Made by a program: the position numbers and the translations under genes
Notes under the pieces: generated by a model
What the model saw: the letters and a program-made list of their open reading frames with translations, nothing else
Told to the model about the DNA's origin: nothing
The model's database searches: none
Shown: in pieces, positions 36,416-45,230 of the stretch
How the letters are laid out: each line of letters begins with the position of its first letter
How positions within the stretch are numbered: position 1 is the stretch's first letter
From: UBA1413 sp964552955
GTDB lineage: Bacteria > Bacteroidota > Bacteroidia > Bacteroidales > Prolixibacteraceae
Direction of reading: 5' to 3'
DNA: 64,000 nt
NCBI GenBank assembly: GCA_964552955.1
Contig: CAZKIU010000009.1
Coordinates: 1-64,000, forward strand

Positions 36416-36586
36416 ATGCACAAACCACGGCCTGCACACTTTCTTCATTCCAGACTCCTCCACCGGGGATTTTATTTGCTGGTTCTGCTCCTGCTGACCT
36501 TCCTGGTTTCCTGCAAGACCTGTAACTGCCCGGCCTATACGATTCAGAAAGCCGATATCTCCCCGGGGGAAGCCTACGCGGGATGA
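36416..36586 (+). CDS. Small predicted lipoprotein, Cys-rich
   Basis: A 56-residue protein starting at the ATG at 36416; the frame stays open further upstream but that part is AT-rich and lacks an ATG. A basic N-terminus and hydrophobic stretch (FYLLVLLLLTFLVSC) end in a lipobox with Cys33, and the short mature part is CKTCNCPAYTIQKADISPG. Small lipoproteins with a CKTCxCPAY-like start are common in Bacteroidota; their function is not known to me. It is immediately followed by a GC-rich tandem repeat. Confidence 0.6.
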   Translation: MHKPRPAHFLHSRLLHRGFYLLVLLLLTFLVSCKTCNCPAYTIQKADISPGEAYAG

Positions 36587-36595
36587 AGCGCCCTG

Positions 36596-36722
36596 ACAGC
36601 TGCCAGCTGGCGATGCCCCCATGCCGGACAGATGCCATTTGGCTTAGGTTCCCATACCGGCCAGCGGCCAGTGGGCTAATTCCAGCATATAGGCCAGCGG
36701 CCAGTTGGCTTAGGCCGCCATG
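36596..36722. repeat. Tandem repeat, 32-33-bp units, four copies
   Basis: Units start at 36596, 36628, 36661 and 36694. Each has a CAGCxGCCAGxTGGC-like first half and a variable second half ending CATxCCGG or ATAGG; units 3 and 4 share CCAGCGGCCAGT. It begins 10 bp after the small lipoprotein stop codon. The remainder of the 403-bp gap up to gapA (36587-36989) has no open frame of note and no confident promoter, only a one-mismatch -7 like TTACTTTG at 36913-36920. Confidence 0.75.
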
Positions 36723-36989
36723 AAAGAGGGCCTTTATACCATTATATATATTATGGTGCTATTTCCTTAAAGTCTGAACCGGCAGGAAGCCGGGAGGCAT
36801 GGGGAGGGTGATCCTGCTTCAGGGCAGAACCACTCCTTAAGAAAATCTTAACTTACTGCCTCCGTGGCTAAAAAGGGGGGTGGAGAAGCTGACAAAATTC
36901 AATAAATAGTGTTTACTTTGTACAAGAACAAGCGAACAGGTTCAAACAGAAGATCAGTATTAATAACCATAATCATTTAATTAGCTGCT

Positions 36990-37997
36990 ATGTCAAAGAT
37001 AAAGATTGGTATCAACGGATTCGGGCGCATCGGAAGATTGGTATTCCGGGTGGCCGTGGCAAAAGAGAACATTGAAGTGGTCGGTATCAACGACCTGCTG
37101 GATGTGGACTACATTGCCTACATGCTGAAGTACGACTCCACCCATGGTCCGTTCAAGGGGACTGTTGCCGTGGAAGATGGAATGCTGGTAGTCAACGGCA
37201 AGAAGATCAGGGTCACCCAGTGCACTGATCCGGCCCAGTTAAAATGGGATGAGGTAGGTGCTGAGTATGTGGTGGAAGCCACCGGTCTCTTCCTCGAAAA
37301 AGCCAAATGCCAGGCGCATCTCGACGCCGGTGCCAAGAAGGTAGTGATGTCGGCTCCCTCGAAAGACGACACCCCGATGTTTGTCATGGGGGTGAACCAC
37401 ACCACCTACACCAACGACATGGCCTTTGTATCGAATGCCAGCTGTACCACCAACTGTCTGGCCCCTATCACCAAGGTGCTGCATGACAACTTCGGCATCG
37501 TCGAAGGGCTGATGACCACGGTACATGCCACTACGGCCACCCAGAAAACCGTCGACGGTCCCTCGAAGAAGGACTGGAGAGGCGGTCGTGGTGCCGGGCA
37601 GAATATCATCCCCTCCTCCACCGGGGCAGCCAAAGCCGTGACCAAAGTCATTCCCGCCCTGAAGGGCAAATTGACCGGGATGGCCTTCCGCGTACCGACG
37701 CCCAACGTGTCGGTGGTGGACCTGACCTGCCGGCTTGAGAAAGCAGCCTCCTATGCCGAGATCTGCGCCGCCATGAAAAAGGCTTCCGAAGGAGAACTCA
37801 AAGGCATCCTCGGCTATACCGAAGACGCCGTGGTCTCCAACGACTTCCTGGGAGATCCCCGCACCTCCATTTTCGACGCCGGCGCCGGCATCGGCCTCAA
37901 CGATAACTTCGTGAAAGTGGTCTCCTGGTACGACAACGAATGGGGTTATTCCACAAAACTCGTGGAACTCATTGAATACATGAATTCCGTGAAGTAA
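36990..37997 (+). CDS. gap: Glyceraldehyde-3-phosphate dehydrogenase, type I
   Basis: A 335-residue glycolytic GAPDH. The NAD-binding start is KIGINGFGRIGRLVFR; Asp in GINDLLD replaces the residue favouring NAD over NADP. The catalytic Cys is in SNASCTTNCLAP, the partner His in TTVHATTATQKTVDGPSKKD, and WYDNEWGYS closes the active site. Full length, no oddities. It stands alone and ends at a bidirectional terminator; pfkA is also in the window (57283-58320) but not linked. Confidence 0.98.
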   Translation: MSKIKIGINGFGRIGRLVFRVAVAKENIEVVGINDLLDVDYIAYMLKYDSTHGPFKGTVAVEDGMLVVNGKKIRVTQCTDPAQLKWDEVGAEYVVEATGLFLEKAKCQAHLDAGAKKVVMSAPSKDDTPMFVMGVNHTTYTNDMAFVSNASCTTNCLAPITKVLHDNFGIVEGLMTTVHATTATQKTVDGPSKKDWRGGRGAGQNIIPSSTGAAKAVTKVIPALKGKLTGMAFRVPTPNVSVVDLTCRLEKAASYAEICAAMKKASEGELKGILGYTEDAVVSNDFLGDPRTSIFDAGAGIGLNDNFVKVVSWYDNEWGYSTKLVELIEYMNSVK

Positions 37998-38020
37998 ACC
38001 GGAATTTACTGAACATAATT

Positions 38021-38047
38021 AAAGGGGCGAGAATCGCCCCTTTTTTT
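38021..38047. terminator. Bidirectional terminator between gap and ABC permease
   Basis: AAAGGGGCGA-GAA-TCGCCCCTTT is a perfect 10-bp stem with a three-base loop followed by T7 on the plus strand. It overlaps the stop codon of the minus-strand permease gene and serves gap. Confidence 0.88.
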
Positions 38048-39293
38048 ATTCGTAACGCAGGGCCTCGATAGGATCGAGCCTCGCCGCCCTTGTTGCCGGG
38101 TAATACCCTGAGACGATACCCACCAAAAAACAGAGCAGGACCCCTGAGCCGATCCAGATCCAGGGGATGATGAAGGTGCTGCCGATGGCCATGGAGACCA
38201 CATTGCCCATGGCAATACCCATCAGGATGCCTACGGCACCGCCCAACTGTCCGATGATAATGGCCTCGAGGAGAAACTGCTGTCTGATGGTCGAGGCTGT
38301 AGCTCCGATGGCTTTGCGGATCCCTATTTCACGGGTGCGTTCCGTGACCGACACCAGCATGATATTCATCAGTCCCACTGCTGCCCCCAGAAGGGTGATG
38401 ATTCCGATCAGGGTGGCCACCAGCGTGATGTTCCGGATATTATCAAGGAGGATCCGAACGATGTTGTCACTCTTATCGATATTGAAATCGGTCTCATCAG
38501 AGGGGGTAAGTCCCCTGATGGTTCTGAACTGGGCTTCAGCTTCCTGGATGGCACCGTCAAGCAGTTCGACGGAGGATGGTTTGACCTGGATATCGAAGCT
38601 CATGGCGGGGCGGGAGAAGCGGACCCGCGCGTTGGTGTATGGGATCAGACAGAGAAGGTCTCCCCCGGTGGCCAGTCCGCTGCTCTTGGACGCGAGGACA
38701 CCGATGATCCGGTACTTGCCACTGCCAATGCTGATGATTTTGCCCTCAGGCTGTTCTCCTCCGGAGAAGAGAACCGTGGCCACACGCTGCCCGATCAGGG
38801 CGACATTCATGGCCCCGTCAATCTCCCCGGGCATGAAATTTCTTCCTCTTGACACCTCATACCCCGCCGTCGACAGGTAATGCTCATCGACGCCCCGCAC
38901 GTCAACATTGGGATTGCTCCGCTGCGACCCATATTTAAGGGTTCCCATACCGGTAGCATTGACCAGAACAGATACTTCGGCCGGGAAGGAGTATCGCTCC
39001 CTGAATTTCCTCGCCTGATAAAAAGAGATATAGTTATAATTCCGGGTACGGTACTGCCGGTTCCCTACCTGGGCCCGCATCCCCCGGCTGGTCAGCGTGA
39101 ACGTATTGGCCCCCATGAAGGTGAACTCCCGGGTGATGGACTTCCGGATTGAATCAATGGCCGTGAGGATCCCCACCAGGGCGGAGATGCCCACCGCTAT
39201 GATCAGCACCGTCAACACCGACCGTAAAAGGTTGGACCGGACCGACCCCACCGATACCCTGATATTCTCAGCCAGAAACGCTACTGCCTTCAT
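38046..39293 (-). CDS. ABC transporter permease, MacB/FtsX family
   Basis: A 415-residue inner-membrane protein. It has an N-terminal TM (VLTVLIIAVGISALVGILTA), a large periplasmic MacB_PCD domain (about 45-240) and a C-terminal FtsX domain with three membrane helices (LVATLIGIITLLGAAVGLMNIMLVSV, the TERTREIGIRKAIGA coupling segment, and the last two helices). The final ATRAARLDPIEALRYE is a MacB family hallmark. The cognate ATPase and membrane-fusion genes are not in the window. It likely exports peptides or acts as a mechanotransducer rather than an importer. TAACTTTG at 39327-39334 (minus strand) may be its -7 box but has no matching -33. Confidence 0.92.
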   Translation of the reverse strand: MKAVAFLAENIRVSVGSVRSNLLRSVLTVLIIAVGISALVGILTAIDSIRKSITREFTFMGANTFTLTSRGMRAQVGNRQYRTRNYNYISFYQARKFRERYSFPAEVSVLVNATGMGTLKYGSQRSNPNVDVRGVDEHYLSTAGYEVSRGRNFMPGEIDGAMNVALIGQRVATVLFSGGEQPEGKIISIGSGKYRIIGVLASKSSGLATGGDLLCLIPYTNARVRFSRPAMSFDIQVKPSSVELLDGAIQEAEAQFRTIRGLTPSDETDFNIDKSDNIVRILLDNIRNITLVATLIGIITLLGAAVGLMNIMLVSVTERTREIGIRKAIGATASTIRQQFLLEAIIIGQLGGAVGILMGIAMGNVVSMAIGSTFIIPWIWIGSGVLLCFLVGIVSGYYPATRAARLDPIEALRYE

Positions 39294-39582
39294 CTCTTTT
39301 TTTGCTTTCGCGGAATCCTCTTCCTACAAAGTTAAGCTTCCTTTTTCAATAAGTGGCACATCCTCAGGATATAAAACCTGCACCACCGGACCTCTTTTTT
39401 CACCCGGAAGATTTAACATTTTTTACCATTCTCTCATTAATGCCGGAATGTTCATAATACAATAAAGATATAATTATGCTAACTCTTCATTTTGAATCCC
39501 TTATACCCCTTTCACCGGGCCCCGCGAGCACCGTAAAAGAAATCCTTTCGAGCTTTTGCGACCTTAAACTACTTTTGATCTG

Positions 39583-39614
39583 TTGCAAATTCAATAAAAA
39601 CCTTTATAAATTTG
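39583..39614 (+). promoter_or_regulatory. Promoter of the pRiA4b ORF-3-like gene
   Basis: TTG (39583-39585), 21 nt, TAAATTTG (39607-39614), a good Bacteroidota promoter 22 bp upstream of the ATG at 39637. The remaining part of the 343-bp gap (39294-39582) has no open frame or repeat of note. Confidence 0.7.
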
Positions 39615-39636
39615 ATCTTGGAAAAAACAGCGGCTT

Positions 39637-40155
39637 ATGATTTATCAGTTCAGGTGCTATTGTTCGGAGAAGCGTCCTTTTCTTCTGGAGATAGGAGCTG
39701 ATGCCCGTCACTCCTTTCTGGAGCTGCACCAGTTACTGCAATCGGCCCTGAGATTTCACAACCATCAGCTGGCTTCTTTTTTCATTCCCCCGGCACAAGG
39801 CCGCAAACACGTTGAGATTTCGCTGCATGACGGTCCTGACCGCCCGGCCATGCTCTCTATGCGGAACACCCCTATCGGCAGGGGGCTCCATCCTTCGGTC
39901 AGGTCTTTCCGTTACGTTTTCGATCTGATCAGTGACCGTTATATACAAATAGAATTAACCGGAACTATTATGGAAAACAATCTGATGGAACCTGTAGTGA
40001 GTCTCCAGCGGGGTGAAAATCCCGTGCAGGTGCTGGATGAAGTGATGACTGCCGAATTGCCGGAAGTACGGAAATCTTCCGCGGCAGACGCCGATTTTGG
40101 CATCCTTACCGACTACTATGAGGTCTTCGGAGAGATGGAAGAGCTGGTCCGCTGA
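39637..40155 (+). CDS. Plasmid pRiA4b ORF-3-like (IS1096 passenger TnpR-like) family protein
   Basis: A 172-residue protein of the PRiA4_ORF3 family, recognised by the beta-strand/helix start IYQFRCYCSE..LLEIGADARHSFLELHQLLQSAL, then the F-x-x-D-x-x-D-R-Y-like region (YVFDLISDRYIQIELTGTI). The family is named after genes on a plasmid and an insertion sequence, but here there are no terminal repeats or transposase, and the gene often accompanies miaA in Bacteroidota. Function is unknown; the acidic tail (about 130-172) is variable. It ends at a strong terminator. Confidence 0.75.
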   Translation: MIYQFRCYCSEKRPFLLEIGADARHSFLELHQLLQSALRFHNHQLASFFIPPAQGRKHVEISLHDGPDRPAMLSMRNTPIGRGLHPSVRSFRYVFDLISDRYIQIELTGTIMENNLMEPVVSLQRGENPVQVLDEVMTAELPEVRKSSAADADFGILTDYYEVFGEMEELVR

Positions 40156-40191
40156 ACCCGGAACTTCCGTTTTCTCTGATAAAGGGACTTA

Positions 40192-40225
40192 CTGTTCGGG
40201 GCTAACCCCGGACAGTTTTTTTTTT
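40192..40225 (+). terminator. Rho-independent terminator
   Basis: CTGTTCGGGG-CTAA-CCCCGGACAG forms a 10-bp stem (one G-T pair) followed by ten T. It separates the pRiA4b-like gene from miaA, so miaA needs its own promoter, not confidently seen in the following 43 bp. Confidence 0.9.
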
Positions 40226-40267
40226 GTAGCGATCCCTGCTATCTTTATCCCCGAACTGAAAGTTACC

Positions 40268-41185
40268 ATGATGGAACCCACCCTGCTGATCATTACCGGT
40301 CCGACCGGAGTAGGTAAAACAGACCTCAGTATTGACGTGGCCCGTCATTTCGGTACCGTCATCCTTTCAGCCGACTCCCGCCAGATGTACCGGGAGATGG
40401 AGATTGGCACGGCACGCCCTTCACCCTCACAACTCCAGGCGGTCCCTCATTATTTCATCGGACATCTTTCCATACATGACTATTACAATGCCAGCCGCTA
40501 TGAAACCGAAGTCCTGGCCCTGCTCCATCAACTGTTTCAGCACCATCCGCTGGTGGTGATGACCGGTGGCTCCATGCTTTATATCGATGCCGTCAGAAAG
40601 GGCATTGATGACCTCCCTACCGTTGACCCGGCCATCAGACAGAAGCTCCTTGACCAGTACCACACTGAAGGTATTGAAAATCTGCGCCTTTCATTGCAAC
40701 AACTCGATCCGGCCTATTACCAGCGGGTAGACCTGCAGAACCCCAAGAGGATCCTGCATGCCCTCGAAATCTGTCTGATGACCGGCAAACCCTATTCCTC
40801 CCTCCTCACCCGCCAAACCCGGGAAAGAGACTTCCGCATCCTGACCTTTTGCCTCAACCTGGAGCGGGAAGCGCTTTACACCAGAATCAACCGGCGGGTG
40901 GATCTGATGGTCGAATCGGGCCTCGAAGAAGAGGCCCGCAGGCTCTACCCGCTGCGCCACCTTAATGCACTCCATACCGTAGGCTACAGGGAGTGGTTTT
41001 CCTATTTTGACGGCAAGGGCACCCGTGACTCCACCATCGAAGAGATCAAATCCAATACCCGGCGTTATGCCCGCAAACAGCTGACCTGGTTCCGCAAAGA
41101 CCCTGATGTACATTGGTTTGACATGGCCCGGGAAGCTGACTTCGCTGACCTCCTTAAAGAACAACTGGCCGCCGGGGGGCAATAA
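40268..41185 (+). CDS. miaA: tRNA dimethylallyltransferase
   Basis: Transfers a dimethylallyl group to A37 of tRNAs reading UNN codons. About 305 residues from MMEPTLLII or MEPTLLII (ATG at 40268 or 40271). The frame runs upstream to 40097 but that part crosses the terminator and the previous gene, so it is rejected. Motifs are the P-loop GPTGVGKTDLS, DSRQMYREMEIGTA, the GGSMLYIDAV region, VGYREWF and RYARKQLTWFRKD near the C-terminus. Complete and ordinary. Confidence 0.96.
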   Translation: MMEPTLLIITGPTGVGKTDLSIDVARHFGTVILSADSRQMYREMEIGTARPSPSQLQAVPHYFIGHLSIHDYYNASRYETEVLALLHQLFQHHPLVVMTGGSMLYIDAVRKGIDDLPTVDPAIRQKLLDQYHTEGIENLRLSLQQLDPAYYQRVDLQNPKRILHALEICLMTGKPYSSLLTRQTRERDFRILTFCLNLEREALYTRINRRVDLMVESGLEEEARRLYPLRHLNALHTVGYREWFSYFDGKGTRDSTIEEIKSNTRRYARKQLTWFRKDPDVHWFDMAREADFADLLKEQLAAGGQ

Positions 41186-41236
41186 TGTGAAAGCTTCCTC
41201 CCGTGGTAAGGAATCATTCGTTAAATTCGTCCCCTG

Positions 41237-42406
41237 ATGGAAAATCAGAAACATATGAGGATTGTCATCCTGGGGCCAGCCCATCCTTACCGGGGGGGTA
41301 TTGCTGCCCTCAATGAGCGCCTGGCCCTGGAATGGCAGAAAGAAGGCCATGAGGTAACACTGTTCACCTTCACCCTTCAATATCCCGGGTTTCTATTCCC
41401 GGGCACCAGCCAGCTGACCAGTGATCCCGCTCCACGGGGGTTAAAAATTCTCCGAAGGATCAATAGTGTCAACCCATTGACCTGGATCACAACGGCCCGG
41501 TCCATCCGGAAAATGAATCCTGACCTGGTGATGGTCCGTTTCTGGATTCCGTTTATAGGGCCCTCACTGGGATCGATAGCCCGTATCAGCCGGTGGCACC
41601 GTCAGACCCGGGTCATCGGTTTGGCCGACAATATCATTCCGCATGAAAAAAAACCGGGCGACCGCCTGCTGACCTCCTGGTTCATCCGTTCCTGCCATGC
41701 CATGGTCGTCATGTCGGAGAGTGTCCTGGCCGACCTGGACACTTTTAACCCGAAGATCCCCCGCCGTTACGGGCCCCACCCTGTCTACGACCACTACGGC
41801 TCGATTTTCTCCCGCGAGGAAGCCCTGACCCGCCTGGGCCTTTCCGGAGCATACCGCTATATGCTTTTCTTCGGACTGGTGCGCGATTACAAGGGCCTCG
41901 ACCTGATCCTTGAAGCTATGGCGTCTGCTGACCTCCGCGATCTCCCCGTAAAACTGATCGTGGCCGGGGAGTTTTATGCCAATGAAGAGATGTACCGGAA
42001 AATGGTGGCCGAGGCCCACCTCCAGGAAAAGGTGATTTTTCATAACCGCTATATTCCCAACCAGGAGGTCGAGAACTATTTCAATGCAGCGGACATCGTG
42101 GTACAACCCTATAAAAGTGCCACTCAAAGCGGGGTGACCCAGATCGCCTACCATTTTGGCAAACCGATGCTGGTCACCCGGGTAGGGGGACTGGCGGAAA
42201 TCGTAGCCCACGGCCGGTCGGGATATGTATGCCCGCCGAATCCGGAAGCCATTGCTTCTTCTCTGGCCGACTTCTTCCTCCACCACCGGAAGGAAGCCTT
42301 TGAACAGGGAGTGGCCGCCGACCGGCAACGTTTTTCGTGGGACCGCTTTACCCGTCTATTTTATGAATTGATGGAGGATGAGGGAGATGAACACCTCAAA
42401 GGTTAA
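41237..42406 (+). CDS. Glycosyltransferase family 4
   Basis: A 389-residue GT-B glycosyltransferase. The N-terminal lobe starts MRIVILGPAHPYRGGIAALN; the C-terminal lobe has FGLVRDYKGLDLILEAMA, the NRYIPNQEVENYFNAADIVV segment and the retaining-type PYKSATQSGVTQIAYHFGKP motif, with Glu in GGLAEIV binding the nucleotide-sugar. No membrane helix. It is followed by gmhB with a 29-bp overlap in the long reading of the latter, suggesting an envelope-saccharide context. Donor and acceptor are unknown. Confidence 0.92.
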   Translation: MENQKHMRIVILGPAHPYRGGIAALNERLALEWQKEGHEVTLFTFTLQYPGFLFPGTSQLTSDPAPRGLKILRRINSVNPLTWITTARSIRKMNPDLVMVRFWIPFIGPSLGSIARISRWHRQTRVIGLADNIIPHEKKPGDRLLTSWFIRSCHAMVVMSESVLADLDTFNPKIPRRYGPHPVYDHYGSIFSREEALTRLGLSGAYRYMLFFGLVRDYKGLDLILEAMASADLRDLPVKLIVAGEFYANEEMYRKMVAEAHLQEKVIFHNRYIPNQEVENYFNAADIVVQPYKSATQSGVTQIAYHFGKPMLVTRVGGLAEIVAHGRSGYVCPPNPEAIASSLADFFLHHRKEAFEQGVAADRQRFSWDRFTRLFYELMEDEGDEHLKG

Positions 42407-42464
42407 TCCGCTTCCCGGAATACCCCCTGAAGAACGGTCGGGCTGCTCTCCCGGGGGTACTGCC

Positions 42465-42986
42465 ATGACCACCAAAGCCCTCTTTCTCGACCGCGACGGC
42501 ACCATCAATGTCGAAAAACACTACCTCTGGCGTGTGGAGGATTTTGAATTCCGCGAGGGCATTTTTCAACTCACTGGTGAGTATTACACCAAAGGTTATC
42601 TTATTTTTGTCATTACCAATCAGGCAGGTATTGCCAGGGGGAAGTATACCGAAGAAGATCTCGGAGTGCTCCACCGGTGGATGACGCAACAATTCAGGAA
42701 CAGAGGAATCCTGATAACAGAAATCGCTTACTGTCCGCACCATCCTGATGTAACTGGGGCGTGCGAATGCCGTAAACCCAGGCCGGGGATGATCCTCCGG
42801 CTGCTGGAAAAATACGGGGTCGATGCCGGGGCTTCCCTCCTGGTGGGGGACAAGATGAGCGATATCATGGCCGGCCTCAGTGCCGGTATTGGCACCAACT
42901 GGCTGGTGAAGGAAACAGGTAAGGTATCCAAAGAACATGTCACTGTTTACGAAAGCGGAAATACGGCAGATCAACGACTGTTATGA
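42465..42986 (+). CDS. gmhB: D-glycero-manno-heptose 1,7-bisphosphate 7-phosphatase-like HAD phosphatase
   Basis: A HAD phosphatase of the GmhB/HisB-N type, 173 residues from the ATG at 42465. The frame extends to 42378 with 29 more residues (MREMNTS...) that are not family-like. Motif I is FLDRDGTIN, motif II ITNQAG, the zinc loop CPHHPDVTGACECRKPRPGM with its three Cys and one His, and motif IV LLVGDKMSDIMAG. It should remove the 7-phosphate of heptose bisphosphate for LPS core synthesis, or act on a related sugar. Its last 50 bp overlap the start of relA in another frame. Confidence 0.88.
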   Translation: MTTKALFLDRDGTINVEKHYLWRVEDFEFREGIFQLTGEYYTKGYLIFVITNQAGIARGKYTEEDLGVLHRWMTQQFRNRGILITEIAYCPHHPDVTGACECRKPRPGMILRLLEKYGVDAGASLLVGDKMSDIMAGLSAGIGTNWLVKETGKVSKEHVTVYESGNTADQRLL

Positions 42987-45171
42987 CGACCTGAAACGGG
43001 AAATCGTCAAACGGTTTGACAATGAGCGGATGGAAAAGGTCGAGAAGGCCTTTATCTTTGCCAATGCCGCCCATGATGGGGTCCGCCGCAAATCGGGAGA
43101 ACCCTATATCATCCATCCCATTGCCGTGGCCACCGTCGTGGCCCGTGACCTGGGCCTGGGGGCCACCTCGGTCATCGCGGCCATCCTTCATGATGTGGTC
43201 GAAGATACCGATTATACCGTCGAAGATATACGCAACCTCTTCGGAGAGAACGTCTCCCGCATCGTGGACGGCCTCACGAAACTGTCAGGCGAAATGGATA
43301 CCCGCCAGGCACTGACCCTGAAAAAGATGCTGATGACCCTCTCCGACGACGTGCGGGTCATCCTGATTAAGCTGGCCGACAGACTTCATAACATGAGGAC
43401 CCTGGAATCGCTGCGCCCCTTGAAACAACTTAAAGTAGCGAGTGAAACCCTTTACCTCTATGCGCCCCTGGCCCACCGTCTCGGGTTGTACGCCATCAAA
43501 AACGAACTGGAAGAACTCAGCTTCAAATTCAAGCACCCCGAGGATTACAACCACCTCCTGTACCAGCTCCACGACCAGGAGGAGAAACGGAATTACCTGG
43601 TCAATGAGTTCATCGCCCCCATCCGGCAGCGGTTGGCCGATGAAGGGATTGAGTGTACGGTGACCCACCGGCTCAAGTCGATGTTTTCGATTTGGACCAA
43701 GATGCACACCAAGGGGGTCACCTTCGATGAGGTATATGACTTACTGGCCATCCGGATCATTCTCAAGGCCAAGCCAGGGATCTCCGAAAAACGGCAGTGT
43801 TTTGAGGTGCTCTCCCTGGTCACCGACATCTACCCGCCCAAGCCCGACCGGATCCGCGACTGGATCACCATGCCCCGCGCCAACGGATACGAGTCGCTCC
43901 ATGTCACCGTCATGGGGCCCCAGGGGAAATGGGTGGAAGTCCAAATCCGTACCGAGAGAATGGACCAGATTGCCGAATACGGTTTCGCCGCCCATTACCG
44001 TTACAAGGATGCGGCCACTACCGAAAATGAACTCGACCGGTGGATTGAAAGAATCCGCGACCACCTGGCCAACTCGGAGTATGATGCCTTTGAATTTCTC
44101 GACGAATTCAAACTCGACCTCTTCGCCTCCGATATCGTGGTCTTCACCCCCAAGGGGAAAACCATCAAGCTGCCCAAGAATTCCACGGTCATCGATGTGG
44201 CCTATGAGATCCATACCAATCTGGGAGACAAATGCATCGGCGCCAAGATCAACCAGAAACTGGTGCCCCCGTCGCATACTCTTCAAAACGGCGACCAGGT
44301 GGAAATCCTCACTTCCGAAAACCAGATTCCCCAGCAGGGTTGGCTCACTTATGCCACCACGGCCAAAGCCCGCAGCAAAATAAAAGATGCCCTGCGCAAC
44401 GAAAACCACCGCCACCTCGAAAAAGGACGCGAGATGGTGGAAGAGGCCATCCGCCAGCACAACGCTCCCCTGGTGGCCAATACCCTGCGTAAAATCGTAG
44501 CCCACTACAACATGAACAACAAGGAACAACTCTATTCCGAAGTGGGCATGGGCGTCATCAATCTCAATGATATCGGCAGTGTACTTTCCCAAAAATCAAA
44601 GAATAAGTTCATCAAATACTGGAACATCACCCTCCGGGGGAAAGGGAAGGCCACGGAAAGCATCACAGAGGAGGAGCCCCAGGAAGAACCCTCCCAAAAA
44701 ATTGATAAACTAAAGCCTTTCCTGCTTAAGGAGAGCCCCGACAAGGTTTCATACTCCCTGGCCAAATGCTGCAATCCCATTCCCGGCGACGACGTCATCG
44801 GATATATCAGTTCGGGCGACCATGTCATGATCCACAAGAAAAGCTGTCCAAAAGCCGAGAAACTGGTGGCCAGCCAGGCCCATATGATCATTGCTGCCGA
44901 GTGGACCAAATTTAGAAAACTCTCCTACCTTACCCGGCTTAACCTATCAGGATTCGACCGGATCGGACTGGTCAATGACATCACCACCATCATCTCCAAG
45001 CTCCACAGCATCAACATGCGATCGGTCAAATTCGACACCCACGAAGGCCTGTTCGAAGGCGACCTCTTCCTCTATATCCATAATACCGAAGACCTCCAGA
45101 CCCTTATTGGCGAACTGGGCAAAATTAAGGGCATCGACAAGGTCACCCGCGTGGAAAACCTCAGCGACTGA
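42937..45171 (+). CDS. relA: Bifunctional (p)ppGpp synthetase/hydrolase, Rel/SpoT family
   Basis: A 744-residue long RSH protein. HD hydrolase domain with HAAHDGVRRKSGEPY-like start, ILHDVVEDTDYT and NMRTLESL. Synthetase domain with KSMFSIWTKM, FDEVYDLLAIRII and NGYESLHVTV. The charge motif before it reads R305-I-R-D308, a conservative form of the RxKD motif of bifunctional enzymes and not the ExDD of synthesis-only RelA. TGS (FTPKGKTIKLPKNSTVIDVA), a zinc/helical region with KCCNPIPGDDVIGY, and a C-terminal ACT domain follow. It overlaps gmhB by 50 bp and precedes fur, a conserved Bacteroidota neighbourhood. Confidence 0.94.
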   Translation: MSLFTKAEIRQINDCYDDLKREIVKRFDNERMEKVEKAFIFANAAHDGVRRKSGEPYIIHPIAVATVVARDLGLGATSVIAAILHDVVEDTDYTVEDIRNLFGENVSRIVDGLTKLSGEMDTRQALTLKKMLMTLSDDVRVILIKLADRLHNMRTLESLRPLKQLKVASETLYLYAPLAHRLGLYAIKNELEELSFKFKHPEDYNHLLYQLHDQEEKRNYLVNEFIAPIRQRLADEGIECTVTHRLKSMFSIWTKMHTKGVTFDEVYDLLAIRIILKAKPGISEKRQCFEVLSLVTDIYPPKPDRIRDWITMPRANGYESLHVTVMGPQGKWVEVQIRTERMDQIAEYGFAAHYRYKDAATTENELDRWIERIRDHLANSEYDAFEFLDEFKLDLFASDIVVFTPKGKTIKLPKNSTVIDVAYEIHTNLGDKCIGAKINQKLVPPSHTLQNGDQVEILTSENQIPQQGWLTYATTAKARSKIKDALRNENHRHLEKGREMVEEAIRQHNAPLVANTLRKIVAHYNMNNKEQLYSEVGMGVINLNDIGSVLSQKSKNKFIKYWNITLRGKGKATESITEEEPQEEPSQKIDKLKPFLLKESPDKVSYSLAKCCNPIPGDDVIGYISSGDHVMIHKKSCPKAEKLVASQAHMIIAAEWTKFRKLSYLTRLNLSGFDRIGLVNDITTIISKLHSINMRSVKFDTHEGLFEGDLFLYIHNTEDLQTLIGELGKIKGIDKVTRVENLSD

Positions 45172-45174
45172 GAA

Positions 45175-45204
45175 TTGACGGATTCAAAATTTATTCTACA
45201 TTTG
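45175..45204 (+). promoter_or_regulatory. Promoter of fur-family gene
   Basis: TTG (45175-45177), 19 nt, TACATTTG (45197-45204), a perfect -7 box. It begins four bases after the relA stop codon, so the regulator gene at 45231 can be expressed apart from relA. Predicted leader is about 20 nt. Confidence 0.72.
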
Positions 45205-45230
45205 GGATATTATTTAAAATTGGTTTAAGT

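Noticed and set aside
39637..40155. Insertion-sequence remnant
   Set aside because: The family name refers to an IS passenger gene, but there is no transposase, no terminal inverted repeat, and the gene has a good promoter, terminator and conserved miaA neighbour.
40097..40267. N-terminal extension of miaA
   Set aside because: It overlaps the previous gene and a perfect terminator; the added residues are not MiaA-like.
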